Positions 1-9,433 are shown, counted from the first letter of the stretch. The stretch is 64,000 nt of DNA from Alteromonas sp. CI.11.F.A3 (GCF_032925565.1 NZ_CP136708.1:2418001-2482000); one strand, 5' to 3'. Program-made: numbers and translations. Notes: generated from the letters alone by a model not told the origin.

Positions 1-2348
1 ACGCACTTAACGTACTAGACGGTTGGTCAACTCAGCATCCATTTGCTATTTCAGTAGAGACGCCAGCGGGTGTTTCGCTAGACGCTTCTACCTTAGCAGC
101 GGGTGTATTGATGTTTGAAGCAACCTTAGGGTTGGATTTAAACGATCCAGACTGCGCGCAAATCACAACGCCTTCTGCGGGTTGTAAGCTTGGCGATCAA
201 CTGGTTTACGGTGAAGATTATGTACTTTCGCTTGCTGATGAATCAACAATCACCTTTGTGCCATTAAAGCCACTGAAGCCGGCTCAAGGTCACATGTTGG
301 TGATGACCACTGCTTTGAAAGATTCGTCGGGTAAGGCGGTTCAAGGCTCTACATCGTGGGATTTAACGCGACAAGATATCAATACACTGCCTTTATCAAG
401 TGATGATCAATTATTGCTTCAAGGTATTGTGAACTCACTGGTTAACCCCGTAATTAGTGCAGGTTATGAGCGCGAAGATATCACCTATGTTTCTGCATTC
501 ACTACCCAATCAATTGAGAATTCACTCGACACTATCAAAAAAGTGATGGTGGGTGAGTTTGCTGCGCGCGCTGCTGCTGGAGACCCAACCGCAGGTGAAG
601 CACTTCCAGTTATTGTAGTAGGGGACGTTGATAGCGCACCTACGGCAATGGAAGCATTAAACTTAGTTACCGAAGATGTGGTGGCTGGTGCAGTTTCGGT
701 TGGTATAGATAATTTACCTGCTGAGGCAGCAGCCTTAGTACCTGTTATCGAAGCCACTGACTTCAGTGCCCTTGAAACGTGTGCTGGGTTAGCGGGTACT
801 GTATCAGGTCAGTTATCTGCCCAATGGGGTGCGGTTAACGATTTCGCTGTAGCTGTGTCAACTGGCATACTTGCTGAAGCGGGCCCGTTTTGTGCGGCAC
901 AACGTTATGAAGGTAGCGTATCGCTTCCTTATTTCCTAGGTGTTCCAAGCGCAGAAAACCCAACCGCGCCGGTTAACGAATTTTGGCAAGCAGCCTGTGA
1001 CAGCGGTATTGTGTTAGCAACGGCTTCTGACGAAGTACTCGCTAGTGCCACACCAGGTCCGAACTTCGAAACGTGCTCGAGCCTTGGCTTATCTGATTTA
1101 CGTGTTGATGGCGAAATGCTAGATAACGCCCGTAACATCACTAAGTTTAACCCATTCCCTCAGATGACTGGCGGAAACATGGGTGAAGAGACGCTAGATG
1201 TGCAGGTGACTATTCCAGACCCAGCAATTGCGGGTGCACTTGGCTTTTCTGTCAGCATGCCTGAAGCGGGTTGGCCAGTGGTAATATTAGCTCACGGCAT
1301 TACTAGTCAAAAAGAAGACATGTTAGCGATTACGGGGACGTTGTCGTTGGCAGGTATTGCTTCGGTAGCTATCGACCAACCACTTCACGGTACTCGTGGA
1401 TACGATTTAGACGGTGACGGTACTGACGAAATTAATGCAACAACGGTAAGCGCGACGCATTATATGAACTTGGCAAGTTTGCCAACTGCGCGTGATAACC
1501 TGCGTCAAAGCGTGTCTGATTTATTGGGCTTACGTTTAGGTTTAAACGCAGTAGTTGATGCTACCGCAAGCCAGAACGTGTCATTTGATATGTCTCGTGT
1601 ATCTATCATGGGTGTATCTTTAGGTGCTATTACTGGTGGTAACTTTGCCGCAGTAGCTAACACCAGCATGGGCGAAACATTAGGTGCGTTAGACGGTATG
1701 TACGCAGTTAAACAAGCCTCGTTAGAGTCTCCTGGAGGCGGTGCGGCTCAGTTCTTACTTGAGTCTCCTACCTTTGGTCCGCTCATTAAAGGATTGCTGT
1801 TATCACAGTCGTCTGAAGAGTTTGTTGCCTTGTTAACTCAGCTTTATGGCACAACTGATGTTTCAGAAGCACAGTTAGTGGGTGCGGTAAGCGCATTTAT
1901 GGATGCCTTAAGCGATGAACAAGCTGCAGAAGTGAATGCGGTATTTGCTGAATTCGCATTTGCTGCACAAACGGTGATGGACGCTGGTGACCCAACTAAC
2001 TATGCCACTACGCTTGGTGAAACGACGCCGGTACATATGATGACAGTGGTAGGTGACGGCGGTGAAGAAAACTTGCCTGACCAAGTCATACCCGTTAGTA
2101 CATCATTACCATTGTCTGGTCAGTTAGCTCTTGCTAATACCATTGGTTTAGAGCAGGTGACAACTACCCAATCTGGTACCGATGCATTAAGTGGTTTGGT
2201 TTTATTTAACAGTGGTGCACATGCATCAAGTTTAAGCCCAGCAGCCAGTGCGGCAGTGACGGCTGAAATGCAAAGAGAAGTAGCAGGGTATATCGCGTCT
2301 GACGCTACGGTATTACCTATTACTGATGAGACTGTTGTATCTAACTAA
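1..2348 (+). CDS. VolA/Pla-1-type extracellular lipase, 5'-truncated by window edge
   Basis: The reading frame is open from the first bases of the window, so the true start and any lipoprotein signal lie upstream. At least 780 residues are present. The C-terminal half is an alpha/beta hydrolase: a VVILAHG oxyanion-type strand near 1280-1300, and a GVSLG nucleophile elbow with its Ser codon at 1617. The Ala/Thr-rich N-terminal region with few basic residues fits an exported protein. Family knowledge: Pla-1/cef lipases and Vibrio VolA are surface-exposed lysophospholipases that release fatty acids from host or environmental lipids. It is followed by a strong terminator, so it is probably transcribed separately from the next acylase gene. 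The substrate is inferred only from the family. Confidence 0.82.
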   Translation, partial: ALNVLDGWSTQHPFAISVETPAGVSLDASTLAAGVLMFEATLGLDLNDPDCAQITTPSAGCKLGDQLVYGEDYVLSLADESTITFVPLKPLKPAQGHMLVMTTALKDSSGKAVQGSTSWDLTRQDINTLPLSSDDQLLLQGIVNSLVNPVISAGYEREDITYVSAFTTQSIENSLDTIKKVMVGEFAARAAAGDPTAGEALPVIVVGDVDSAPTAMEALNLVTEDVVAGAVSVGIDNLPAEAAALVPVIEATDFSALETCAGLAGTVSGQLSAQWGAVNDFAVAVSTGILAEAGPFCAAQRYEGSVSLPYFLGVPSAENPTAPVNEFWQAACDSGIVLATASDEVLASATPGPNFETCSSLGLSDLRVDGEMLDNARNITKFNPFPQMTGGNMGEETLDVQVTIPDPAIAGALGFSVSMPEAGWPVVILAHGITSQKEDMLAITGTLSLAGIASVAIDQPLHGTRGYDLDGDGTDEINATTVSATHYMNLASLPTARDNLRQSVSDLLGLRLGLNAVVDATASQNVSFDMSRVSIMGVSLGAITGGNFAAVANTSMGETLGALDGMYAVKQASLESPGGGAAQFLLESPTFGPLIKGLLLSQSSEEFVALLTQLYGTTDVSEAQLVGAVSAFMDALSDEQAAEVNAVFAEFAFAAQTVMDAGDPTNYATTLGETTPVHMMTVVGDGGEENLPDQVIPVSTSLPLSGQLALANTIGLEQVTTTQSGTDALSGLVLFNSGAHASSLSPAASAAVTAEMQREVAGYIASDATVLPITDETVVSN

Positions 2349-2382
2349 TGTTATGTAACTAATTGATTCATAAACATGAAAA

Positions 2383-2408
2383 GGCCGACTTATGTCGGTC
2401 TTTTTTTT
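2383..2408 (+). terminator. Rho-independent terminator after the lipase gene
   Basis: A 7-bp stem (GGCCGAC / GTCGGTC with one G-U pair) around a TTAT loop is followed by eight T residues, 35 bases after the lipase stop codon. Confidence 0.9.
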
Positions 2409-2543
2409 GCTTATTTACGCTGAAAAATTAAAATGTTGTTTGAATGTTTCTTGTTGTTAATGTAGTGTTAATTGGTCGGATCTGTTGAAGAAAGAAGGAT
2501 ACAGGATCTTGATTTCGAGTATTACAACAATAAGGGACAGTTT

Positions 2544-5129
2544 GTGAACATACCAAAGAAACATATTTTGCCATATCGTACACTTCTCGCAGCCTCTATT
2601 GCTGCCACACTTATAGGTTGTGGAGGGAACGATAATAATTTTGATAACGTTCAAACGCCTACCACGCCTGAGCCAACTCCCGTTGAACCTACACCCGCAC
2701 CGGTACCCGCTTTTGATACAGATGGCGTATTGACGGCTGACATAACGTGGACGACGTACGGTGTACCTCATGTTAAAGCGGACAATCTGGAAAGTATGGC
2801 CTACGGGGTGGGTTATGCGTTTGCTAAAGATAATTTATGTATTTTGGCCGATCAAATTATTAAATATAATTCGGAGCGCTCGAAATACTTCGGTCCCGAC
2901 AACCAAGCGGGCAGTGGTGATTCAGAGCACCTTATAAATGATTTTGGTTTTTTAACATTGGGAATTCGTGCGCTGGCTGAAGAAAATTTAGCCCGCATGT
3001 CAGCTAACTCAAGAGCCATGTTTCAAGGTTATACAGCAGGTTATAATCGCTATTTAGCCGACACACCTGTGGCTGATCAAGACCAGTCGTGTGCTGGGCA
3101 GCCTTGGGTAACGGATATCGACAGCACTGACTTGTTAACTTACTCACTGGGTGTAGCTTTATTACCAGGTGCAGCTAACTTTTTAGGCCCAATGTTTTTA
3201 GCTGCACCTGAAGGTGAAAGCTACTTACCTACACCGGCAGCGAGCACCAATACCGCTTCGCAAGTCACAGCGACATCACCTAATGCCACTTTGTTGGCAA
3301 ATGAAAATGCTGCACCATTTAAAATTAACCCGACCATAACGCTACCCGAAAAAAATCCGCAGGACATGGGCTCAAATGGCTGGGGGTTAGGGAGTGATAA
3401 AACCACGAATGGCATGGGAATGGTATTGGGGAATCCTCATTTCCCTCACACGGGTAATTTACGTTTTTGGCAGTTCCATACGCAAATACCTGGTTATCTA
3501 AACGTGACTGGGGGCTCTTTGACGGGCTTACCAGGGGCGGTGAATATAGGCTTTAACGAAAATGTTGCGTGGACACACACATTTTCTACTGCTGAGCATT
3601 TTGTCGTTTACCAATTAACGTTAGATGAAGATGATAACACGGGTCTTACGCATAGAGTCGATGGTAGTAAACGCACCATTTACGAAAAGCCAATGCAAAT
3701 TGAGGTAGCAGTGGCGCCAGGTCAAACCATCATGCTCAATAAAACAGCCTATTACACTAATTACGGGCCTATGATTGAAGTGCCGGGTAATTTTGAGTGG
3801 ACGGACACCAATGCGTTTGCCATAAAAGACGCAAACTTGCCGAATTTGGACGTTGTTGATCATTGGCTAGCGATGAATATGGCTGGCTCTATGGATGAGT
3901 TCAAACAAGCTTTTAAAAACTATGACGGCGTTATTTTCAATAACACCATGTCTGCTTCTGCTGACGGTCAGGTTTTTTACATTGATGATTCTACTGTCCC
4001 TGACTTAACGGAAACTGCCATTTCAGAATTAACCACTAATCCTGTGTTAGTTCAGACCAAAATAGCGGCTGGTTTTACGGTTCTACCCGGTTTTGCCTCG
4101 GCGTTTGATTTTGATGGACCTGTGCCTTACGAGGAAGCACCAAAGTATGAGGGAACAGATTCAGTACAAAACTCTAACGACAGTTTTTGGTTAACAAACT
4201 TATCGTCGCCCATCACAGGTGTATCGCCTCTTTATGGGAATGTGGAAAATCAACAAAGTCTGCGATCGCGTTTAGCTCAGCAATTTATTGAATCTGAAGC
4301 AGGCAGTGACAACACATTCACGCCTGACGAAGTTGAAACTTTGCTACTTAACAATCGAAGCATGTTAGCCGATATGGTGCTACCTAGCTTACTTCAAGCT
4401 TGTACCGCGCAAGGCAGTGATCCAGTTTCGGTTAATGGTGAAGACGTAGATATCTCTGGTGGCTGTGCAGCATTAGCCTCATGGGATGGCACCATGAATA
4501 AAGACAGTGTTGGAGCACACGTATTTAGAGAGTTTGCGTTTCAATTTGACAGGGATCCCCAGTGGGAAACGCCGTTTTCTGTAGACAACCCAGTTACCAC
4601 TCCTAGTGGTTTATTGCAGAATGAAACCACAATTAATCAGTTTGCTACAGCGGTTCAAGTTGTTAACCAAGCGGGCGTAGCACTTGATGCAACATTAGGT
4701 GAAGTTCAATTTGTAGAGCGTAGCTTGCCGAATGGCACGGCATCGGGTGTGAAACTTCCATGGGCGGGTGCACATAACATTGAAGGTGGCTTTAATGTTT
4801 TTAGTATTGTGCCTAACAATAATGGCACCTTGTTACCAAGGCATACCTATGCGCCGCTTAATAGCAATACTATTATGAGCGCAGAAGCAGAGGGTTATCA
4901 TATTAATTATGGTAGCAGTTGGATGATGGTCATTAACTTTACAGATGAAGGGCCAAAGGGAAGAGGGCTTCTTTCATACTCTCAATCTAGGGCTTATGGC
5001 AGTGAACATTCCCTTGATCAAACCGGACTTTATTCGTCTCAACCTACGTTACGTGAGTTGTATTTTACCGACGAAGAAATATCTGCAAATACAATCAGTA
5101 CATTAACCCTATCGTCAGAGGAAAATTAG
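2544..5129 (+). CDS. Penicillin acylase-family Ntn hydrolase, lipoprotein
   Basis: The start is taken at the GTG preceded by AGGGA. An upstream TTG is in frame but has no ribosome-binding site. The product is 861 aa. The N-terminus has a basic patch, a hydrophobic stretch and a lipobox ending LIGC, then a Pro/Thr-rich linker, so it should be an outer-membrane-anchored lipoprotein. The family's autocatalytic cleavage site is visible as Gly-Ser at Ser277 (MGSNGW), which becomes the N-terminal nucleophile of the beta subunit. It is followed by the typical GNPHFP motif. Relatives hydrolyse amide bonds of acyl-homoserine lactones, aculeacin, cyclic lipopeptides or beta-lactams. The real substrate cannot be read from sequence. 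Quorum quenching or scavenging of N-acylated compounds is inference. Confidence 0.85.
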   Translation: MNIPKKHILPYRTLLAASIAATLIGCGGNDNNFDNVQTPTTPEPTPVEPTPAPVPAFDTDGVLTADITWTTYGVPHVKADNLESMAYGVGYAFAKDNLCILADQIIKYNSERSKYFGPDNQAGSGDSEHLINDFGFLTLGIRALAEENLARMSANSRAMFQGYTAGYNRYLADTPVADQDQSCAGQPWVTDIDSTDLLTYSLGVALLPGAANFLGPMFLAAPEGESYLPTPAASTNTASQVTATSPNATLLANENAAPFKINPTITLPEKNPQDMGSNGWGLGSDKTTNGMGMVLGNPHFPHTGNLRFWQFHTQIPGYLNVTGGSLTGLPGAVNIGFNENVAWTHTFSTAEHFVVYQLTLDEDDNTGLTHRVDGSKRTIYEKPMQIEVAVAPGQTIMLNKTAYYTNYGPMIEVPGNFEWTDTNAFAIKDANLPNLDVVDHWLAMNMAGSMDEFKQAFKNYDGVIFNNTMSASADGQVFYIDDSTVPDLTETAISELTTNPVLVQTKIAAGFTVLPGFASAFDFDGPVPYEEAPKYEGTDSVQNSNDSFWLTNLSSPITGVSPLYGNVENQQSLRSRLAQQFIESEAGSDNTFTPDEVETLLLNNRSMLADMVLPSLLQACTAQGSDPVSVNGEDVDISGGCAALASWDGTMNKDSVGAHVFREFAFQFDRDPQWETPFSVDNPVTTPSGLLQNETTINQFATAVQVVNQAGVALDATLGEVQFVERSLPNGTASGVKLPWAGAHNIEGGFNVFSIVPNNNGTLLPRHTYAPLNSNTIMSAEAEGYHINYGSSWMMVINFTDEGPKGRGLLSYSQSRAYGSEHSLDQTGLYSSQPTLRELYFTDEEISANTISTLTLSSEEN

Positions 5130-5202
5130 ACTGCTATTATAGGCGCCATTATATAATGTCGCCTTAATGTAAGTTCTATTTAGACAATAAGGTCGTTAAG
5201 GA

Positions 5203-5229
5203 GGGTCTGACAACAGACCCTTTTATTTT
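5203..5229 (+). terminator. Rho-independent terminator
   Basis: A perfect 7-bp stem (GGGTCTG / CAGACCC) with an ACAA loop is followed by a T-rich tract. It sits between the acylase gene and sohB, so sohB needs its own promoter or readthrough. Confidence 0.85.
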
Positions 5230-5245
5230 GTACTAGGAGATAGAT

Positions 5246-6274
5246 TTGGAGTTTTTGTACGAATACGGTTTATTTGTGGCTAAGGCCGTTACCTTGGTTA
5301 TCGCGTTTATTATTGTGGTATCAACCATCGTTGGCGTTGCCAGTAAGCAGAAACAGGGTAAAGGTCAGTTAGAAATAATATCGCTATCAGAGCAACTAAA
5401 GGACATTACCCATTACGCTAAGCAAGTACTGCTCGATAAAGCAGCACTGAAGCAATTGGCTAAAAAGCAGAAGAAAGAAGATAAGGCCAAAAGTAAAAAT
5501 AAGAAAGCTAGCGATGAAGAAGAAAAATCTCGCTTATTTGTGATTGATTTTAAAGGCTCTATGGATGCCAATGAGGTTGAGCATTTACGTGAAGAGATTA
5601 CCGCTATTTTGTGTGTAGCCAGTAAGAAAGATGAAGTACTTGTGCGTTTAGAAAGTGGCGGTGGCGTGGTACATGGTTACGGATTAGCAGCTTCGCAGTT
5701 ACAGCGCATTAAAGAGAAAGGTCTCACATTGACCATCGCAGTAGACAAAGTCGCGGCCAGTGGCGGTTACATGATGGCGTGTGTGGCAGATAAATTGTTA
5801 GCGTCTCAATTTGCGTATATCGGTTCAATTGGTGTGCTAGCACAATTACCTAACTTCAATAAATTATTGAAGAAAAATGATGTGGAATTTGAGCAGCATA
5901 CGGCGGGTGAATACAAGCGAACGCTTACCGTGTTCGGTGAAAACAACGATGAAGGTCGCGCAAAATTTAAAGAAGAGATTGAAGAAATCCACACTTTATT
6001 TAAAGACTTTGTTCATAGCCAACGCCCAGAAATGAACATAGAGAAAGTAGCAACAGGTGAATATTGGCCTGGTGTTAAAGCGAAAGAATTAGGTTTGGTG
6101 GATGATCTTTCAACCTCTGATGACTACATTTTGTCGCACTTCCCAGAACGCGAAATATTTAAAGTGAAGTACTCGTTGAAGAAAAATGTGGCAGAAAAAC
6201 TAGGGCTGTCTGTTGCTGCTGTGGCCGAACGGGTAGTTATGCAGTCTTGGAATAAAGCAAGACACTGGTTCTAA
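5246..6274 (+). CDS. sohB: Inner-membrane S49 serine protease SohB
   Basis: This is a 342-aa protein starting with TTG behind an AGGAGA ribosome-binding site. The N-terminus (EYGLF.AK.VT) matches SohB closely. One membrane segment spans about residues 8-30, followed by a charged Lys-rich linker and the S49 domain. Catalytic Ser172 lies in AASGGY and Lys224 in GEYKR, the Ser-Lys dyad of SppA/SohB proteases. The family works at the cytoplasmic membrane in envelope protein or peptide turnover. The length matches the family. No operon partner is obvious; the terminator before it and the 128-base gap after it suggest it stands alone. Confidence 0.93.
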   Translation: MEFLYEYGLFVAKAVTLVIAFIIVVSTIVGVASKQKQGKGQLEIISLSEQLKDITHYAKQVLLDKAALKQLAKKQKKEDKAKSKNKKASDEEEKSRLFVIDFKGSMDANEVEHLREEITAILCVASKKDEVLVRLESGGGVVHGYGLAASQLQRIKEKGLTLTIAVDKVAASGGYMMACVADKLLASQFAYIGSIGVLAQLPNFNKLLKKNDVEFEQHTAGEYKRTLTVFGENNDEGRAKFKEEIEEIHTLFKDFVHSQRPEMNIEKVATGEYWPGVKAKELGLVDDLSTSDDYILSHFPEREIFKVKYSLKKNVAEKLGLSVAAVAERVVMQSWNKARHWF

Positions 6275-6402
6275 AATAATTAATATAAATTAATAGGTTG
6301 CAGAACCCCGGTTGGTTATGCGTAACCTTTTCACCCCGTTCTAAGCCGTTTCCTGCGTACTGGGACGGGGGTGATTGTACTTAGGTTAAAGAAAAATAAA
6401 AA

Positions 6403-7062
6403 ATGGCGAAGCAAACTAAAGCTGATATTTTGGATGCCGCAGAACTGCTCTTTTCAGAGCAAGGGTTCACGCAGACATCGATGCGCGAGATTACTACTCG
6501 AGCCGAGGTTAATCTAGCGTCAGTCAATTATCACTTTGGTAGTAAGAAGAATCTTATTCAAGCGGTACTGAAACGGTATTTCGATATCTTAATGCCTGAA
6601 GTAAATACCTGCTTAGCTAACAATAAGGTATCTTCTGGTAGTCAAGGTGTCGCTACTTTGTTGTATGCACTTATTCCTCCCATGTTGAAACTCAATTTGC
6701 TCAGGCCATCTGGTACAGCCATTTTTGTTCAGCTTTTGGGCCGCGGATATAATGAAACCCAAGGGCATTTACGTCGCTTTATTATGAACGACTATGGCGA
6801 GACAATTAGAGCCTTGGTTGACGCTATTCAACAATGCTTGCCCGACCTACCTCAAGAAGAGCTTTTTTGGCGTTTGCACTTTGCAATGGGAAGTTTTGTT
6901 TTCTCAATGGCCTCAAGCCGAGCGTTAACAGAAATTGCTGAGTCAGATTTTCATAAGCATGTGAATATTGAAGAGGTGATCAGTCATCTTGTGCCATTTG
7001 TAGCACAAGGCGTTGCTGGCAACCTCCCTACACCGCAAAGCAAGGTTAGTAGTTTTAGCTAA
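6403..7062 (+). CDS. TetR-family regulator, PsrA-like
   Basis: A 219-aa protein with an N-terminal TetR helix-turn-helix (residues ~5-50: TS.REIT..A.VN.ASVNYHFGSK). The NYHFGSKK.LIQAV recognition-helix stretch and the C-terminal ligand domain (FWRLHFAMGSF) resemble PsrA, the fatty-acid-responsive repressor that controls beta-oxidation genes in Pseudomonas and Shewanella. The PsrA assignment is inference from these motifs. The nearest candidate targets here are the acyl-CoA dehydrogenase and CoA-transferase genes further on, but no operator was identified. The preceding 128-base gap contains two small hairpins. The next gene is unrelated. Confidence 0.8.
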   Translation: MAKQTKADILDAAELLFSEQGFTQTSMREITTRAEVNLASVNYHFGSKKNLIQAVLKRYFDILMPEVNTCLANNKVSSGSQGVATLLYALIPPMLKLNLLRPSGTAIFVQLLGRGYNETQGHLRRFIMNDYGETIRALVDAIQQCLPDLPQEELFWRLHFAMGSFVFSMASSRALTEIAESDFHKHVNIEEVISHLVPFVAQGVAGNLPTPQSKVSSFS

Positions 7063-7135
7063 ACGACCTTAAAGTGGCGGTACAAAAAATTTAAAGTAAG
7101 AATGTAATCTGCCCTTATTACTACAAGGAAGTGAA

Positions 7136-7543
7136 ATGTACTACGGCTCCTGCCTGTGTGGCGTGATAAACGTTGAAATTTCTGGCTCGATAGATGACAT
7201 TATTCATTGTCATTGTTCACTTTGTAGAAAGAATAGCGGTACGGCCTACGCCACCAATGGTTTTATAAACATAAACGAATTCCGCGTTATCGATCATAAG
7301 AAGAAACTTGCCACTTACGAATTCAAACCCGGTAAAAATAGACACTTCTGTTCAGTATGTGCTTCACCAATTTATAGTTCAAACGCAGCCAATCCTAAAA
7401 AGATTAGAATTCGGCTTGGTATTTTAGATTCAGATATTTCTGAAAGGCCAATCTCTCACAACTTTGTTACTTCGAAGGCAAACTGGGATAACCTAGATGC
7501 TGAATTGCCAAGGTATGATAAGTTTGAACCTTCGCGGTCATAG
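7136..7543 (+). CDS. GFA/CENP-V family zinc protein
   Basis: A 135-aa single-domain protein with the Cys pattern of the glutathione-dependent formaldehyde-activating (GFA) fold: CLCG near residue 7, CHCSLCR near 30 and FCSVCAS near 75. These bind one or two structural zinc ions. Most family members have no proven activity; the founding member condenses formaldehyde with glutathione. An AAGGAAG ribosome-binding site precedes the ATG. No pathway context is visible: its neighbours are a TetR gene and a decayed hydrolase gene. Confidence 0.85.
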   Translation: MYYGSCLCGVINVEISGSIDDIIHCHCSLCRKNSGTAYATNGFININEFRVIDHKKKLATYEFKPGKNRHFCSVCASPIYSSNAANPKKIRIRLGILDSDISERPISHNFVTSKANWDNLDAELPRYDKFEPSRS

Positions 7544-7582
7544 CACCTTAATCCCCATTATCTAATATGGGAGGGTAGTATT

Positions 7583-7719
7583 TTGAGTAATTGGAAATTG
7601 CCATATACATTCACATTCAAGGGCCGTCAGGTAAAGTACGGTATTGAAGGTGAGGGAAGCCCGCTGAAGAAGCGCCTGTAATTTTGGCTAAAGAAATTCA
7701 TGCTTTCTTTGAGGGTTAG
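7583..7719 (+). pseudogene. Alpha/beta hydrolase remnant with large internal deletion
   Basis: A TTG start behind GGGAGGG opens a frame reading SNWKLPYTFTFKGRQV.YGIEGEGSPL, typical of the N-terminus of haloalkane-dehalogenase-like alpha/beta hydrolases. The VVLVHG strand that should follow is missing. Instead the sequence passes directly, in another frame, into EEAPVILAKEIHAFFEG and a stop at 7717-7719, which reads like the last helix of the same enzyme class. The two ends are joined near 7660-7672, so roughly 250 codons have been lost. The fragment makes at most 32 residues before a stop at 7679-7681. The family name is inferred from the two ends only. Confidence 0.7.
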
Positions 7720-7812
7720 GGTTAACAAGAAGCCCATCAGAACAGCTTGTTAATTTCTATTTCTCATATATTTACAGCAAACTTCTGTTAACCCGATGAA
7801 TGTGGCTAGCGT

Positions 7813-7848
7813 TAAATTAAAATTAAAATTAAAATTGGAATTGGAATT
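7813..7848 (+). repeat. Hexanucleotide tandem repeat before a membrane-protein gene
   Basis: About four copies of AAAATT run into two copies of GGAATT immediately upstream of the ATG at 7856. Read in frame they encode alternating Lys-Leu and Glu-Leu and end near the start codon. The unit is six bases, so copy-number change would keep frame but alter promoter or ribosome-binding-site spacing. Confidence 0.8.
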
Positions 7849-7855
7849 ATTAATA

Positions 7856-8236
7856 ATGGAACCACTGGAAGTAGAAAAGACCGCCGAACTGGATTCGGCC
7901 AGTCAGAATAAAATTAGAAATGAGACGCTTACAACGGAGTTACATTTTGACCTGTTAAAACAATATGCGTGGTTATCATCTGCGGCTATAGGTGCAATCG
8001 TTGTTCTCGTTCAATTGAAAGCTGTAGAAGCAAGTAAAGACCTTTATATCTCCCTCGGTTTTTTTGTGGCTTCTATTATCATGTCAATAATGGGGCAAGA
8101 TCATATAATTGATTCACTGCTCAAAGGTAAGCATATATACGATGCTTCAAAGGTTTTGAAGTTCATTAGAACAATTTCTATGCTGTGCTTTGGTATCGGC
8201 GTAGGTTATCTATCAGCAAACGTATTTGACTTTTAA
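7856..8236 (+). CDS. Small integral membrane protein, unknown function
   Basis: A 126-aa product from the ATG at 7856. An in-frame ATG at 7796 would add a Lys-Leu repeat peptide and has no better ribosome-binding site. After an acidic/polar N-terminus (to ~35) there are three hydrophobic segments at about 40-60, 70-90 and 105-122, separated by short charged loops. No catalytic motif is visible and I do not recognise the family. It is followed by a terminator, so it is probably a single transcript. It lies next to a decayed hydrolase and a serine hydrolase, a locally mixed region. Confidence 0.65.
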   Translation: MEPLEVEKTAELDSASQNKIRNETLTTELHFDLLKQYAWLSSAAIGAIVVLVQLKAVEASKDLYISLGFFVASIIMSIMGQDHIIDSLLKGKHIYDASKVLKFIRTISMLCFGIGVGYLSANVFDF

Positions 8237-8259
8237 TAGCTATTTTCTTATTTTTTTGT

Positions 8260-8306
8260 GCCCCCAAATTCTATTTGCACTTTAGAACGCACACGAGGGG
8301 GCTTTT
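8260..8306 (+). terminator. Possible terminator with a long loop
   Basis: GCCCCC at 8260-8265 pairs with GGGGGC at 8297-8302, followed by TTTT. The 31-base loop is longer than usual; it contains a smaller pairing of TTGCACTTTAG with the bases before it. Position 24 bases after the membrane-protein stop fits a terminator. Confidence 0.55.
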
Positions 8307-8368
8307 AGTCATTCTGGCTCTGCGTATGCTAACCATCTGCTAACGTTAAATTCTTCTTTGGGTGCTTC

Positions 8369-9433
8369 TTGCTTAAGTTAATCATTTCGACACTATTTAT
8401 ATTTTCCGTAAATGCTATATCCGCCGAAACGAATAGTCATAGGGAGCTGTCTCATTATTTAAATGAAGTTCGGGAAAAGAGTAATGTTCCTGCAATGGCT
8501 GTAGCTATTATTACTGCTGGTGAAGTGAGTTATATTGATGGTTTCGGCTACCTAGATGAAAAATTAACTACACCAGTAACGGATAAAACTTTATTTAGGG
8601 CTGCGTCAATTTCTAAACTTTTCACCGCGCAAGCCTTAATGAAGTTAGTTGAGCTCAAAAAGCTAAGCCTCAGTGACGAAGTAGGCTTATATGTACCACA
8701 GCTTGAAAAGTCTCAAATCACTATAAAGCAATTGCTCACCCATTCTTCGGGTTTAAACGACGTTATTAGGCCTGCGAGTGCTAAACAAGGTCGATCGCTG
8801 AAGCGTTATTTAGAATTGGTGGGAGATAATACAGCTCCCGAAACGTCTGAAAAACACAGCTTTGTGTATAGTGACACTAATTATAATCTGTTAGGTGAGA
8901 TCATTCGCTCAGTTAGTGGTCAGCGCTATGACGCTTTTATCTATGACAATATTTTGAAGCCAGCAAAGGTCAAAAAAAGTCATTTTTATGGTGGTACAAA
9001 TAAGAATCTAGCTGAAGCGCACCCAACCCATAAGGGGAGATTAATAGATAAGCCTCAGCAGCGACCCTATGATTTAGCATTCAATCCCAGTGAGGGGCTC
9101 ATTGCTAATGTATACGATCTAAGCCGGTGGCTCACGTTAACGCTTAATAATGATCCCGCCATTTTAGAAACGCAATCCTTCGAAGCGATGTTAGTGCCAC
9201 GAGTTAAAACAACGTGGGGCGAAATATACATGGGGCTTGGTTGGCAGGTTTATGAGAATGAATATGGCAAAGTCGCCAGGCATCCAGGTAGCGTTCGTGG
9301 ATACAAATCGCTCGTGCTTACGTACCCAGACAATAAAAACGCAATCATTATACTGAGTAATTCAAGTGGTACACCGCGCTGGGAAATTGCAGAGTCCATT
9401 ACGGATATTTTGAATAAGAACGGGGAATGGTAG
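8369..9433 (+). CDS. Secreted serine hydrolase, class C beta-lactamase fold
   Basis: A 354-aa protein starting with TTG. The first 19 residues form a signal peptide (KLIISTLFIFSVNAISA). Penicillin-binding-protein-like motifs are in order: SISK (Ser-x-x-Lys nucleophile, ~residue 78), YSDTN (Tyr-x-Asn-like, ~residue 172) and HPGSVRG (third box, ~residue 302). Such proteins include esterases, D-aminopeptidases and DD-peptidase-like enzymes of the periplasm. True class C beta-lactamases have YSN and KTG, so resistance to beta-lactams is not implied. The ribosome-binding site is weak. It is a monocistronic gene as far as can be seen. Confidence 0.85.
   Translation: MLKLIISTLFIFSVNAISAETNSHRELSHYLNEVREKSNVPAMAVAIITAGEVSYIDGFGYLDEKLTTPVTDKTLFRAASISKLFTAQALMKLVELKKLSLSDEVGLYVPQLEKSQITIKQLLTHSSGLNDVIRPASAKQGRSLKRYLELVGDNTAPETSEKHSFVYSDTNYNLLGEIIRSVSGQRYDAFIYDNILKPAKVKKSHFYGGTNKNLAEAHPTHKGRLIDKPQQRPYDLAFNPSEGLIANVYDLSRWLTLTLNNDPAILETQSFEAMLVPRVKTTWGEIYMGLGWQVYENEYGKVARHPGSVRGYKSLVLTYPDNKNAIIILSNSSGTPRWEIAESITDILNKNGEW

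Noticed and set aside
2457..2771. Minus-strand 104-aa frame opposite the acylase start
   Set aside because: It is antisense to a well-supported lipoprotein signal and coding start; chance frame.
8369..9433. Class C beta-lactamase resistance gene
   Set aside because: It lacks the YSN and KTG motifs of AmpC; only the general serine-hydrolase fold is supported.
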